From Terrirhizobium terrae (GTDB lineage: Bacteria; Pseudomonadota; Alphaproteobacteria; Rhizobiales; Rhizobiaceae), in contig NZ_CP104992.1 of NCBI RefSeq assembly GCF_030323265.1, positions 248,001-312,000 on the forward strand: 64,000 nt of DNA, given 5' to 3'. The translations under genes and the position numbers were made by a program. Positions 40,065 to 54,596 of this stretch are shown here, in pieces (within the stretch, counting starts at the first letter, position 1; the number at the start of each line of letters is the position of its first letter). The notes below the pieces were generated by a model. The model was given only the letters and a program-made list of their open reading frames with translations, was not told the DNA's origin and ran no database searches.

Positions 40065-41569
40065 TCACCAGTAGCCGAGCACCCGCCACCATGTCGCACC
40101 GACGACGGTGAAGATCGCGAGATTGACAAGGCACATGACGAGCCCGACGCCCCACCATTTGCCCATGGTCACATAGCCGCTGCCGAAGATGATCGGCGAA
40201 GTGCCGGTGGCATAGTGGGTCAATGTCATCATGATCGCCGAGGCGGCCACCATCATCAGCACGAACAGCGGCTGGTATTCGACGGGAATGAGCAGCACGC
40301 CGACGCTGAGGAAGGCGAGCATCATGGCGCTGACATGCGCCGTCGTGCTGGCGAACATGTAGTGCGCGAAGGTGAAGATCAGCACCAGTACGGCCGCCGT
40401 CATCTCCCAGCCCAGTTCCGCATGCGAGATCATGTCCTTCATGCCGTTCGAGACCAGCCGATGACGCCGAGCTTGTTCAACTGATCGGCCATCATCACCA
40501 GCGCACCGAACCAGATCAGCGTATCCCAGGCGCTCTTCTCGCCGAGCACGTCATCCCAGTTGATCGTCCCGGTGATCAGCAGCGCGAATAGGCCGAGGAT
40601 CGCAACCACGGTCGGATCGAGCGTATAGGCCGGCCCGAGGATCATCGCCGGCACATTGGCCCACAGCAGAAGCAGCAGGGCGAAGGTGCCGATCATCACC
40701 ATTTCCTTCGCCGAGACCGGCCCCATGGCCGCCAGTTCCTGCCGGGCATAGGCAACCGCATCCGGCGTCTTCTTCAGCTCCGGCGGCGAAATGAGATAGA
40801 TCACCAATGGCATGACGATCAGCGCGATGACACCGGGCACGAACATGGCCAGCGCCCAGCTGACCCAGGTCAGCTGGATGGCTCCACCGGTCGACTTCGC
40901 GACATATTCCAGCACCAGCGGGTTGGGCGCCGTCGCTGTCAGGAACATGGCCGAGGTGATCGGGTTGGCGTGATAATTCACCAGCGCCAGATAGGTGCCG
41001 ACGCGTCCCTGCGTTCCCTTGGCCGGATCGGAATCAAAGGCATTGGCGATCGACTTCATCACCGGATGGATGATGCCGCCGCCGCGCGCGGTATTGCTCG
41101 GCGTGAACGGTGCTAGCAGCAATTCGCACAACACCAGGCCGTAACCGATGCCGATCGTCCGCTTGCCGAGAAGCGTGATGAAGACAAGGCCGATCCTGCG
41201 CCCCAGCCCCGTCTTGCGTAGGCCGAGCGAAATCAGCACGGCGATAACGATCAGCCAGATCAGCGGGCTGGCAAAACTGCTCAGCGCATCCGCGACCGCG
41301 CCCTTCGACGATGGCGAGGTAACCTGCGCCAGCGAGACGATGACGATCGCCATCAGCGCCATCACGCCGATCGACATGACTTTCAGGATGATGGCGAGAA
41401 TGGTCGTGAGGAAGATCGCCAGCATCTTCCAGCCGTTTTCGTCCAGGCCGGACGGCGCCGGTAGCGCCAGAAGCGTCAGGAGGAAGATGGTCGTCACGAC
41501 CGCCGGCACGATCCTGAAAGGGACGGCCCCCTTGAAGTAATTGTAGACAGCCGGAACATCTATGCGCAT
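40065..41569 (-). CDS. DASS/SLC13-family anion permease (one-base frameshift)
   Basis: 501 residues after repair, ~12 transmembrane segments. Divalent-anion:sodium symporter family (CitT/TtdT/SODiT-like), carrying C4-C6 dicarboxylates. Motifs: 'LLAPFTPSNTARGGGIIHPV' (SNT motif) and 'SAMFLTATAPNPLVLEYV', the second at 'THYATGTSPIIFGSGYV'. The frame is lost near 40453: one extra base gives 'KLGVIGWFSNGMKDMISHAE'. The start MRIDVPAVYN at 41569 has AAGGACG. Substrate not known. Confidence 0.88.
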
Positions 41570-41682
41570 CGCTGCGTCCTTCGGATAGCGTGACCTCCTC
41601 CACGCCGATCCGTTACATGTTCGAACTGCCCTCCCATTGATGTCGGTCAAAATGACCGGACAACCTGCCTCAGACCGCAAAA

Positions 41683-41715
41683 CAGCCCCTTCCCGCTTTG
41701 GCGGAAAGAGGCTGC
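41683..41715 (-). terminator. Terminator of the glt operon
   Basis: On the minus strand an imperfect stem AGCCTCTTTCCGCC / GCGGGAAGGGGCT with AAA loop, followed by GTTTTG, ~27 bases past the gltD stop. Confidence 0.75.
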
Positions 41716-41741
41716 AGGATAGTTTTCAGTTCGTCGCGCTG

Positions 41742-43196
41742 TTAACGCGGCAGGACGGAGCTGCCCATCAGGGCTTCGTCGATCGCGCGGGCGGCCTGGC
41801 GGCCTTCGCGGATCGCCCAGACGACGAGCGACTGGCCGCGGCGCACATCGCCCGCGGTCCAGAACTTGTCGACCGAAGTCTTGTAGTCGCGGTCGTTGGC
41901 GACGACGTTTGTCGAGCCGCGGCGGTCGACATTGAGTGTCAGCTTGCCGTCGAGTTCCTTGAGCACGCTGTCGGTCGCCGGGCCGGAGAAGCCGATGGCG
42001 ATGAAGGCGAGATCGGCCTTGATGATGAAGTCCGTGCCGGCGATCGGCTTGCGGCGTTCATCGACCTCGCAGCAGCGCACTCCGGTGAGCTGGCCGTCTT
42101 CGCCGATGAATTCGAGCGTCGCCACCTGAAACTCGCGAATTGCGCCTTCGGCCTGGGAGGACGAGGTACGCATCTTGGTCGCCCAGAAGGGCCAGACGGC
42201 AAGCTTGTCTTCCTTTTCCGGCGGCTGCGGGCGGATGTCGAGCTGGGTCACCTTGACGGCGCCCTGGCGGAAGGCCGTGCCGACGCAGTCGGATGCCGTG
42301 TCACCGCCACCGACAACGACGATATGCTTGCCGCCGGCGAGGATCGGTTCGGCCGCCCAGGCGACGCTGTCGATGTTCTCGCGGCCGATACGACGGTTCT
42401 GCTGCACGAGATAAGGCATCGCGTCATAGACGCCATGCAGGTCGGTGCCGGGAATGCCGGCCGGACGCGGGGTCTCGGAACCGCCGCAATAAAGCACGGC
42501 GTCATGCTCCGCGGTCAGCTGTTCGACGGAAATGTCGACGCCGATATTGGCGCCGTAATGGAAGGTGACGCCTTCGCCGGTCATCTGCTCGACACGGCGG
42601 TCGATGAAGTTCTTCTCCATCTTGAAGTCCGGAATGCCGTAGCGCAGCAGGCCGCCGGCCTTCGACTCGCGCTCATAGAGATGCACCTCGTGGCCGGCGC
42701 GGGCGAGCTGCTGGGCAGCCGCCATGCCAGCCGGGCCGGAGCCGATCACGGCGGCCTTCTTGCCGGTCTTCACGGTGGCCGGCTGCGGCACGATATGGCC
42801 GAGCTCATAGGCCTTGTCGGCAATCGCCTGCTCGACGGTCTTGATCGCGACCGGCGCATCCTCGAGGTTCAGCGTGCAGGCTTCCTCGCAGGGCGCCGGG
42901 CAGACGCGACCGGTGAATTCCGGAAAATTGTTGGTGGAATGGAGGTTGCGGATCGCCTCCTCCCACTTGTTGTTATAGACGAGATCGTTCCAGTCCGGGA
43001 TCTGGTTATGCACCGGACAGCCGGTCGGGCCGTGGCAATAGGGAATGCCACAGTCCATGCAGCGGGCAGCCTGTTTCGTCACTTCCGCATCCGACATCGG
43101 AATGGTGAATTCGCGGAAATGGCGGATACGATCCGAGGCCGGCTGATACTTCGCCACGCTCCGGTCGATTTCCATGAAACCCGTAACCTTGCCCAT
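41742..43196 (-). CDS. gltD: Glutamate synthase (NADPH), small subunit
   Basis: 484 residues. Passes electrons from NADPH via FAD and iron-sulphur centres to GltB, making glutamate from glutamine and 2-oxoglutarate. N-terminal cluster region '[19 protein letters not shown]' and '[18 protein letters not shown]'; FAD site '[18 protein letters not shown]'; NADPH site '[17 protein letters not shown]'; end '[19 protein letters not shown]'. Start at 43196 is led by AGAGGGA. Last gene of gltB-orf52-gltD. Confidence 0.96.
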   Translation of the reverse strand: MGKVTGFMEIDRSVAKYQPASDRIRHFREFTIPMSDAEVTKQAARCMDCGIPYCHGPTGCPVHNQIPDWNDLVYNNKWEEAIRNLHSTNNFPEFTGRVCPAPCEEACTLNLEDAPVAIKTVEQAIADKAYELGHIVPQPATVKTGKKAAVIGSGPAGMAAAQQLARAGHEVHLYERESKAGGLLRYGIPDFKMEKNFIDRRVEQMTGEGVTFHYGANIGVDISVEQLTAEHDAVLYCGGSETPRPAGIPGTDLHGVYDAMPYLVQQNRRIGRENIDSVAWAAEPILAGGKHIVVVGGGDTASDCVGTAFRQGAVKVTQLDIRPQPPEKEDKLAVWPFWATKMRTSSSQAEGAIREFQVATLEFIGEDGQLTGVRCCEVDERRKPIAGTDFIIKADLAFIAIGFSGPATDSVLKELDGKLTLNVDRRGSTNVVANDRDYKTSVDKFWTAGDVRRGQSLVVWAIREGRQAARAIDEALMGSSVLPR

Positions 43197-43208
43197 GTCA
43201 TTCCCTCT

Positions 43209-43367
43209 TCAAAGCAGGGTGCCAGTCGGCCCCCAGTACCAGCAGGCGAAACCCATGGTCGCCCCCAATACGATGAATTCTATTGCGGCAGTGCCGCTCG
43301 CCAGGAACACGGCCGCCGGAACAGCGACCGCGATGCTCACCGAAATCAGCCGGTGAACGTGCGCCAT
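43209..43367 (-). CDS. Small membrane protein (52 aa) between gltB and gltD
   Basis: An ATG frame of 53 codons fills almost exactly the gap between gltB and gltD: it starts five bases after the gltB stop and ends 12 bases before the gltD start. The start is led by GGAATAAG. The product MAHVHRLISVSIAVAVPAAV... has two hydrophobic segments (residues ~7-24 and 29-45) and an aromatic turn 'FACWYWGPTG'. I do not know the family. Position and lack of overlap argue for a real gene co-transcribed with glutamate synthase; a membrane link for GltBD or a simple spacer peptide are both possible. Confidence 0.72.
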   Translation of the reverse strand: MAHVHRLISVSIAVAVPAAVFLASGTAAIEFIVLGATMGFACWYWGPTGTLL

Positions 43368-43372
43368 TTGGC

Positions 43373-48107
<4,735 letters not shown>

Positions 48108-48113
48108 CGTCAT

Positions 48114-48582
48114 TCCTCCTGTTGGCCGCTTACCTTAAGCGAGCAAGGTGGCACTTCATCAAATCCTGCGGATGACAATTGCCATCCTTCGGTCACGCGA
48201 CGGCGCCGGCCCGGCGCCAAGCATGAACCCTCAAAAAAGCTCAACCTAACCCGGATCGGCGTCGAAATCAGCGGCAGAGACGTCAACTTTTCGCCCCCTT
48301 CGCGAAAATTAGGACAGAAGGACTGACCTAAATCTTATTTTGATATCGCATGATTTTAACTTTCTAACAAGAGCGCCTCATCAAAAAAATGAGCGCCAAA
48401 CGACACTCCGTTACGATTGGATGTATTTTCGCGCAATTAAATTACGCCAAAAACCGCAATCATGCCTGTTCATTACGTCGCTGAAAGGTCCGCCGCCTCG
48501 CCGCGCCTTTACCGTTGCACCGGAGAAAAAATGTCTTAATGTCCGCACCCAACCTCCCAACGCAATACCAAGGTGCTCATCC
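48114..48582. other. Divergent intergenic region, gltB / threonine aldolase
   Basis: About 470 bases. The gltB ribosome site sits at its left end. AT-rich stretch 48325-48400 ('atcttattttgatatcgcatgattttaac') probably contains the promoters. I found no convincing NtrC or sigma-54 site and no open frame. Confidence 0.5.
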
Positions 48583-49636
48583 ATGTTCTTCGCCTCCGAC
48601 AACTGGGCAGGAGCCCATCCTGCCATCAACGAACGTCTGTCGAAGGAATCGACCCGATTTGCTGCCGCCTATGGAACGAGCGATCTCGACCGCGCCATAG
48701 AGAAGCGCTTCAATGAAGTTTTCGAGCGCGAAGTCGCGGTCTTCTTTGTTGCGACCGGCACCGCCGCCAATTCGCTCTCGCTTGCCAGCATCGCCCGTCC
48801 CGGCGGCCTAACCTTCTGTCATACGGAAGCCCACGTGATCGAAGACGAATGCGGCGCGCCGGACTTCTTCTCCGGCATGCGCATGGTCGGCGTCGAGGGC
48901 CCCGCGGGCAAGATGCTGCCGGAAAACCTGGTCGAGCGCATCGCCCGCTATCCGCAGGATGCCGTCCACCACGGTCGCGCAGCCGCCGTCACCATGACCC
49001 AGGCGACCGAGGTCGGCACCATCTATACGCTCGACGAGATCGACGCGATCTCGAAGATCGCCAAGGACAACGGCCTGCCGCTGCATATGGACGGCGCCCG
49101 CTTTGCCAACGCACTCGTCTCGCTCGGCTGCTCGCCGGCGGAAATGACATGGAAGCGCGGCGTCGACGTGCTCTCCTTCGGCGGCACCAAGAACGGCTGC
49201 TGGTGCGCCGAGGCGATCGTCTTCTTCGATCCGGAACTGGCGAAGGATTTCGCTTTCCTGCGCAAGCGGACCGCCCAGCTCTTCTCGAAATCCCGTTTCA
49301 TCGCCGCCCAGTTCGACGCCTATCTCAAGGACGATCTCTGGCTCGGCCTTGCAGGCCATGCCAACGCCATGGCCGACCGCCTGCGTTCAGGCTTCGCATC
49401 GCTGAACAGCGCCCGCCTTGCATGGCCGACCGATCTCGAATGAGGTCTTCGCCGTTCTTCCAAAGGCATCCGCAAAGGCGGCGCAGGAAAAGGGCGCAAA
49501 GTTCTACGACTGGCTGGAACCGCGCGACATGCCTGAAAAGGTTACCGGCGACGAGGCCCTCATCCGCATGGTCACGTCCTTCGCCACGACCGAGGAAGAC
49601 GTCGACCAGTTCCTGTCGATCTGCGCTTCGGCCTGA
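48583..49636 (+). CDS. ltaE: Low-specificity L-threonine aldolase (one-base insertion)
   Basis: 350 residues after repair. PLP enzyme splitting threonine and allo-threonine to glycine and acetaldehyde. 'FASDNWAGAHPAINERL' N-terminus; 'FFVATGTAANSLSLASI'; PLP Asp-x-Ala-Arg in 'LPLHMDGARFANALVSLGCS'; PLP Lys in 'VLSFGGTKNGCWCAEA'. The frame is lost at 49432-49438: GATCTCG should be GATTCG, giving 'LAWPTDSNEVFAVLP'. The start MFFASDN at 48583 lacks a strong ribosome site. Convergent with a LysR gene. Confidence 0.92.
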
Positions 49637-49640
49637 TATT

Positions 49641-50495
49641 TTAAGTTGATTGCGGCACGATGCGTGCCGCAATCAGGCTGGACAGCGCCTCCACCATTTC
49701 GGCATCCGCGCCGCGCCTCGGAATGAGCACGAATTCGACATCCTCGAGCCGCGGCAGACGATCGCCCGAAATTTCCTTCAAACCTTCCGGTACCATGCTG
49801 CGCGGCTGCACCATCACGCCCATGCCGGCGCGCGCCGCAGCCGTCAGCCCGCTCAAGCTGCCGCAGGTGCAGACCACCCGCCAGGAAAGCCCTACTCCAT
49901 CGAGCGCCTCCTGCACCACCCGCCGCGTGATCGAAGGCGGCGGAAAGGCGATCAGGGGCAACGCCGTCTCGCGCGACAGGATGAGGTCGGGATCGCGTGC
50001 CAGCCACACCAGTGGTTCGCGATAGAGAAACTTGCCATGGGTCTCGCCCACATGACGCTTGGCAAGAACGAGGTCGAGATCGCCGCTATCCTGCATCTGG
50101 TTCAACACCGCACTCAGCGCCACCGTCAGCTCGAGATCCACAAGCGGATGAAGCCTGATAAAATCCTCAAGAATGCCCGTCAGCCGGTTGGCGACGACAT
50201 CCTCCGAGACCCCGAGCCGCAAGCGCCCCCGCAGACGGCTTTCGCCAAAGAGTGAGAGCACCCTTCCGTTGAGATCGAGCATGCCACGCGCATAGCCGAC
50301 CAATGCCTCACCATCCGCCGTCAGCTTCACCTGATGGGTATCGCGCAGCACGAGTTGCCGACCTAGCGCCTTTTCCAACCGCTGGATGTGCTGCGTGACG
50401 GTCGACTGTCCAACGCCCAATCGTGCCGCCGCTTCGGTAAAGCTTCCGGTCTGCTGCAGCATCAGAAAACTGTCGAGATGATAAAGGTTCAACAT
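49641..50495 (-). CDS. LysR-family regulator
   Basis: 284 residues, intact. Winged helix 'SFTEAAARLGVGQSTVTQHI' and 'RLEKALGRQLVLRDTHQVKL'; effector domain follows. Divergent from the BASS transporter gene (190-base gap), a pairing common in proteobacteria, so it most likely controls that gene. Its last codons form the perfect hairpin listed at 49648-49674. Confidence 0.92.
   Translation of the reverse strand: MLNLYHLDSFLMLQQTGSFTEAAARLGVGQSTVTQHIQRLEKALGRQLVLRDTHQVKLTADGEALVGYARGMLDLNGRVLSLFGESRLRGRLRLGVSEDVVANRLTGILEDFIRLHPLVDLELTVALSAVLNQMQDSGDLDLVLAKRHVGETHGKFLYREPLVWLARDPDLILSRETALPLIAFPPPSITRRVVQEALDGVGLSWRVVCTCGSLSGLTAAARAGMGVMVQPRSMVPEGLKEISGDRLPRLEDVEFVLIPRRGADAEMVEALSSLIAARIVPQST
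49648..49674. terminator. Hairpin at the convergent ltaE / lysR ends
   Basis: Twelve-base perfect inverted repeat GATTGCGGCACG / CGTGCCGCAATC with an ATG loop. It lies 11 bases after ltaE stop and inside the last codons of lysR, so it probably ends the ltaE transcript. Confidence 0.65.
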
Positions 50496-50685
50496 GGCTA
50501 TTGCGCTTCGTGATAGCTGTTAGTGGTTGCATTGTATTTCACGATAAGAGATGCATCAATCAAACATACCCCAGAGCAGTTCTGCATTTCCTCGAATCGC
50601 GAAACCACTCTGATTTTATGATGTCACGCAGTTCCGGACGCAAAACCGCTACGCACTTTTGCTGGACCAGCCCTAGGAGTATTCG

Positions 50686-51684
50686 ATGAAGCGTTTCCTG
50701 CCCGACCGGTTCACCATCATGCTGGTCTGCACCGTCATTCTGGCGTCCATCCTGCCGATCCGCGGCGTATGGGCGGAATGGTTCGGGCTTGCGACGGATA
50801 TCGCCATCGGCCTACTCTTCTTCCTGCACGGCGCACGCCTGGCGCGGGAAACCGTTGTTGCCGGCGTCCTGCACTGGCGCCTGCACCTGACGATCGTGCT
50901 CACCACTTTCGCGCTCTTCCCGGTACTCGGCCTCGCGCTCGGCTTCATCCCTGAAAGCATCCTGCCGGCACCGCTCTATCTCGGCATGCTTTTCCTCTGC
51001 GTGCTGCCCTCGACGGTTCAGTCCTCGATCGCCTTCACCTCGATGGCTGGCGGCAATGTCCCGGCGGCGATCGTCGCGGCATCCGGCTCCAACATCCTCG
51101 GCATGTTCCTGACCCCGGCGCTCGTCGCCCTTCTTCTTTCCACCACCGGTGGCGGCGGCGTGTCGGCAGATGCACTGCAGAAGATCGCGCTTCAGCTTCT
51201 CGCACCCTTCATCGTCGGCCAGATCCTGCAGCCCTGGATCGGCAACTGGATACGCTCGAAGAAGAAAATCCTCATGCCGGTCGACCGCGGCTCGATCCTG
51301 ATGGTGGTCTATCTCGCCTTCTCCACCGCCGTCATGGAAGGCATCTGGAGCACGTTCTCGGTCACCGACATCGCCGTCGTGATCGGCCTCGACATCCTGC
51401 TGCTCGCCGTCGTGCTCTGCGTCACCATGTTCGGCAGCCGCGCGCTTGGCTTTTCCAAGGAAGACGAGATCACCATCACCTTCTGCGGCTCGAAGAAGTC
51501 CCTGGCATCAGGCGTGCCGATGGCCAACGCCATCTTCGCAGGTCACTCGACCTCGATCGGCGCCATCGTTCTGCCGATCATGCTGTTCCACCAGATCCAG
51601 CTGATGGCCTGCGCCGTCATCGCCCAGAAATATGCAGAACGCCTGAAGGCCAAGGAAATCGCGGCGGAACCGGCTGCTGCGTAA
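50686..51684 (+). CDS. Bile acid:sodium symporter family (YfeH/SLC10A7-like) transporter
   Basis: 332 residues, nine to ten transmembrane segments. 'GLATDIAIGLLFFLHGARLA', 'LPSTVQSSIAFTSMAGGNVP' and 'TFCGSKKSLASGVPMANAIF' are typical of the SBF-like branch. Substrate unknown; organic anion with sodium is the family rule. The start at 50686 has AGGAG. Divergent from LysR, presumed regulator. Confidence 0.9.
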   Translation: MKRFLPDRFTIMLVCTVILASILPIRGVWAEWFGLATDIAIGLLFFLHGARLARETVVAGVLHWRLHLTIVLTTFALFPVLGLALGFIPESILPAPLYLGMLFLCVLPSTVQSSIAFTSMAGGNVPAAIVAASGSNILGMFLTPALVALLLSTTGGGGVSADALQKIALQLLAPFIVGQILQPWIGNWIRSKKKILMPVDRGSILMVVYLAFSTAVMEGIWSTFSVTDIAVVIGLDILLLAVVLCVTMFGSRALGFSKEDEITITFCGSKKSLASGVPMANAIFAGHSTSIGAIVLPIMLFHQIQLMACAVIAQKYAERLKAKEIAAEPAAA

Positions 51685-51689
51685 AAAGC

Positions 51690-52028
51690 CTAAGGCCTAC
51701 CGATCAGGGCCGAAGATTTGGCCCTGATTTGGCTGAGTTCAGACGAAGACACAGCGCCCTTGCGCTGTGCATTACGAGCTTTCCAGTCAAGACTTTTGAC
51801 CTGGTCCGCGAGGACCACGCCACCCCGGCCACCTTCAATGGTGACCTCGAACGGGTAGCCTTTCACTTTGGTGGTCAAGGGGCAGCAGAGCATCAGCCCG
51901 AAGCGATTATAGGCGACCGGGCTGAGAACGACCGCGGGACGGCGACCGGCCTGCTCATGACCGACTTGCGGCGAAAAATCGAGCCAGACGATATCGCCTG
52001 CCTGCGGCACGTATTCCTCGGCGCTCAC
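51690..52028 (-). CDS. mazF: MazF/PemK-type mRNA endoribonuclease toxin
   Basis: 112 residues. 'VPQAGDIVWLDFSPQVGHEQ' and 'AGRRPAVVLSPVAYN' hold the conserved Gly-Arg-Arg-Pro loop, then 'LCCPLTTKVKGYPFEV' with catalytic Thr. It cleaves mRNA at short sites and is blocked by MazE. Its start overlaps the mazE stop by four bases. Complete pair. Confidence 0.95.
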   Translation of the reverse strand: MSAEEYVPQAGDIVWLDFSPQVGHEQAGRRPAVVLSPVAYNRFGLMLCCPLTTKVKGYPFEVTIEGGRGGVVLADQVKSLDWKARNAQRKGAVSSSELSQIRAKSSALIGRP

Positions 52029-52267
52029 AGGGCTTCCTTGCCGACAGGTGCCCCAAAATCGATCTCGTCATGCTGATTGTCGGGCGTGATGCCACCAAGC
52101 AACCGATCCAGCTCGACCACGTCTTCACGCACCGGCTCGATGATGACCCGGCCGTTTTCCTCGGTGATGTCGACAACAGTATCCAGAGTCAGATTGGCCG
52201 CATCCATGATGGCGGCCGGAATTCTTACCGAGGCACTGTTGCCCCACTTTTTTACGGTCACGCGCAT
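52025..52267 (-). CDS. mazE: MazE-type antitoxin (AbrB fold)
   Basis: 80 residues. N-terminal swapped-hairpin AbrB DNA-binding motif 'VTVKKWGNSASVRIPAAIMD'; acidic C-terminal tail 'TPDNQHDEIDFGAPVGKEAL' that should wrap MazF. The complex normally represses its own promoter; upstream 'gtatctacattgtttatac' (about 52279-52297, minus) looks like an imperfect operator or -10 region. Confidence 0.94.
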   Translation of the reverse strand: MRVTVKKWGNSASVRIPAAIMDAANLTLDTVVDITEENGRVIIEPVREDVVELDRLLGGITPDNQHDEIDFGAPVGKEAL

Positions 52268-52335
52268 GATAGGCTCCGCGTATAAACAATGTAGATACGT
52301 TACTGCCTATTGCCTTACCCGTCAAACAAACGAAA

Positions 52336-52366
52336 AACGCCCCTTCCCGGCGGGGGAAGAGGCGTC
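52336..52366 (-). terminator. Terminator of hsp20
   Basis: On the minus strand GACGCCTCTTCCC-CCGCC-GGGAAGGGGCGT followed by TTTTTCG, 42 bases past the hsp20 stop. Confidence 0.88.
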
Positions 52367-52407
52367 TGGCTTGCTATCCCTGACTGGAGGTCAAAGGGAT
52401 GGGAGTG

Positions 52408-52889
52408 TTAGTTGACCTGCTGCGGAGCGATCTGGGCCTCGATCGTCTTGGCGGTATCGCCAGCTTCTGCGGCGATCGCGATGCGGCGGGGCTTCATAGC
52501 TTCCGGAATGTTCCGGATGAGATCGATATGAAGCAGGCCGTTCTTGAGCGAGGCGGTCTCGACTTCCACATGGTCGGCAAGCTGGAAGCGGCGCTCGAAG
52601 GCGCGTTTGGCAATGCCGCGATAGAGATATTCGCTCTGGTCGGCGCCATCTTCCTCGGTCTTTTCACCCTTCACGGTCAGCGCATGGGCCTGGAATTCGA
52701 TCGACAGTTCCTTCTCGTCGAAGCCGGCAACAGCCATGGTGATGCGATAGGTGTTCTCGCCGGTCCGCTCGATATTATAGGGCGGATAGCTCTGGCTCTG
52801 ATCGGCAAAGTTGCGGTTGTCGAGCAGATTGAAAAGACGGTCGAAGCCGACGGTGGAGCGGTAGAGGGGAGAAAATCGACGTGACGCAT
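52408..52889 (-). CDS. Small heat-shock protein Hsp20/IbpA-like (one-base frameshift)
   Basis: 160 residues after repair. 'DFSPLYRSTVGFDRLFNLLD' N-terminus as in IbpA; alpha-crystallin domain 'YNIERTGENTYRITMAVAGF' to 'YLYRGIAKRAFERRFQLADH'; then 'LKNGLLHIDLIRNIPEAMKP' with the I-x-I/V-like contact. The frame is lost in a T-run (plus-strand AAAA, 52872-52875), one base short. The start MRHVDF at 52889 is led by GGAGGAC, which is paired in the ROSE hairpin. Holds unfolded proteins during heat stress. Confidence 0.92.
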
Positions 52890-52990
52890 AATGTCCTCCA
52901 TTGAAGCGACGGTGCGGTTTTGATGTGAGCGCCGACACCCCTTTATGGCGATGAAGGCCCCGTTGAACGGACCCTTTCGGCGCCCGCAGA
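52890..52990 (-). promoter_or_regulatory. ROSE-type RNA thermometer in hsp20 leader
   Basis: Just before the hsp20 ATG the RNA can form GUCGCUUC-AAU-GGAGGAC (52893-52910): the Shine-Dalgarno GGAGG pairs with a UCGCU motif leaving a bulged G, the hallmark of ROSE elements, which melt on heating. A further hairpin GGUCCGUU/ACGGGGCC lies at 52956-52973, fitting the multi-stem ROSE layout. The 5' limit is a guess. ROSE elements are known before rhizobial small heat-shock genes. Confidence 0.78.
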
Positions 52991-53193
52991 CTGCAGATGG
53001 GAATTGATTTCCGACCATTCAAGACCTCTCTTTGCCATTCCGGAAGACGGCCCGCGACCTCGCTTTTGACCGCGGCAGATTTGACGAAAATCAAATACTC
53101 AGTGGGAAAGCTGGCTATCGTCAAAATTGCAGACACGGATGGTCCGGATGCCTTTGCGCCGGCCGCGCCTGCGATAGTGATAGGACAAAGACG

Positions 53194-54357
53194 ATGCGTT
53201 CCGCGCTGAGAGCCGCATGGCTCACACCTGCATTCATACTTCTGGCCGGCACCGATACCGCCAGCGCCCATGTCAAATGGTTTGCGCCCTATATCGTCGG
53301 CGCACCGCCGCAGCCGATCGGCGCCACGCTCGCCAATACATGGTTCTGGCTCGGCATCGCTCTCGTGCTGGTCTTCTTCCTCGCCACCCGCGCCGTCGAG
53401 AAATCCCCTGTCGGCGAAACCATACTGCGCGGTCTCGACCGCATGACCGATCCGATCTGGAACCGCATGGACGATTTTGTCCGCGCCGTTGTCGGCGCTT
53501 TCTTCATCGCCATCTTTGCCGTCGGCGGCGTCTACCTGACGCCCGATCTCAAGACGCCCTCGGAAATCGTTTCCTGGGGCCAGCTGCTGATCGCCATGCT
53601 GATCTTCTTCCGTCGAACTCAGCCGCTCGCCGCTCTCGGCATCATCATCCTCTGGCTGCTGGCGCTGCGCGACTATGACATTTTCCACCTGCTCGATTAT
53701 CTGGCGCTCGGCCTCGGCGTCGCTGCCTATCTTGTCATGGAAGCCTCGTCGAACGAGGAACTGCGCAAGCGCCGCTTCCAGGCGCTTCGCTGGGGTGTCG
53801 CTATCGCGCTGATGTGGTCGAGCCTGGAAAAATTTGCCTATCCCGACTGGTTCTATCCGCTTGTCGAGGAAAAACCCTTCCTCACCTTCGGCCTGCCGCG
53901 TGACGTCTTCATCCCCATGGCCGGCGTTTCGGAATTCACCATGGGCTTCGGCCTCTTGTGGACGCCGATGGTGCGCCGCCTCTCGGCAATCGCCCTCTTC
54001 GTCCTCTTCAACGCCGCCGTCTATCCCTTCGGCCGCGTCGACCTGATCGGCCACGCCCTGATCATGGCCGTCATCGTCGCGATTGCTGCCGATCATACCC
54101 GCGACGTCTTCTTCGTCCCGAACTTCAAGAAGATGATGGCAGGTGTCCCGATCGGCATCGCAGCCGCGCTGGTGATCTTCGCCTCGTCCTACTGGGGCCT
54201 GCATGTGGCGCTCTATGGCAGCGAGGGCGTCACGGGCGCCGCCATCCACCGCACGACCCACAGCCCGGACCCGGAACATCCGCACCCGACCGATGCGGCC
54301 GATGCCGGAGTGCCGGTCGGGCACGACGACCACGGCGAACCCGGCCATAAGCATTGA
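53194..54357 (+). CDS. Polytopic membrane protein with His-rich tail
   Basis: 387 residues. Signal-like start, 'TASAHVKWFAPYIVGAPPQP', then about eight transmembrane segments, and a cytoplasmic or periplasmic tail rich in His, Asp and Pro ('HPHPTDAADAGVPVGHDDHG'). Function unknown; similar proteins are scattered in proteobacteria and show a loose likeness to DoxX-type membrane proteins. The His tail could bind metal (inference). The start at 53194 has AGGA. Divergent from hsp20. Confidence 0.8.
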   Translation: MRSALRAAWLTPAFILLAGTDTASAHVKWFAPYIVGAPPQPIGATLANTWFWLGIALVLVFFLATRAVEKSPVGETILRGLDRMTDPIWNRMDDFVRAVVGAFFIAIFAVGGVYLTPDLKTPSEIVSWGQLLIAMLIFFRRTQPLAALGIIILWLLALRDYDIFHLLDYLALGLGVAAYLVMEASSNEELRKRRFQALRWGVAIALMWSSLEKFAYPDWFYPLVEEKPFLTFGLPRDVFIPMAGVSEFTMGFGLLWTPMVRRLSAIALFVLFNAAVYPFGRVDLIGHALIMAVIVAIAADHTRDVFFVPNFKKMMAGVPIGIAAALVIFASSYWGLHVALYGSEGVTGAAIHRTTHSPDPEHPHPTDAADAGVPVGHDDHGEPGHKH

Positions 54358-54596
54358 CCCAATTGCCCTTCGAAATCGGCTCCAGCCATGCACTCGGCCG
54401 GAGCGGATTTCGCTGAACCCCATATGAACGAGGGGTTCTGCTTCGGTTCAGGCCGAGCGCGATAGAACATCATCACTGGAAGGCAAGACTGCCCTCCTTG
54501 GACCGGAGCACCATTCGTCCCTTCGCTTCGGTCAGCCTTGCCGGAACCGTGCTGTCCCCCGTATCGCCGGTTCCGGCCTTTCTTTCCCCGGATTGC

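Noticed and set aside
48114-48582. Sigma-54 promoter for gltB from a TGGCAC word near 48151.
   Set aside because: The spacing and GC element (TTGCA) do not follow, and it faces the wrong way.
52408-54423. A 671-codon minus frame joining hsp20 to sequence antisense to the membrane-protein gene.
   Set aside because: The upstream part is antisense noise. The true hsp20 start is at 52889 with a ROSE-paired ribosome site; the long frame arises from the one-base loss near 52872.
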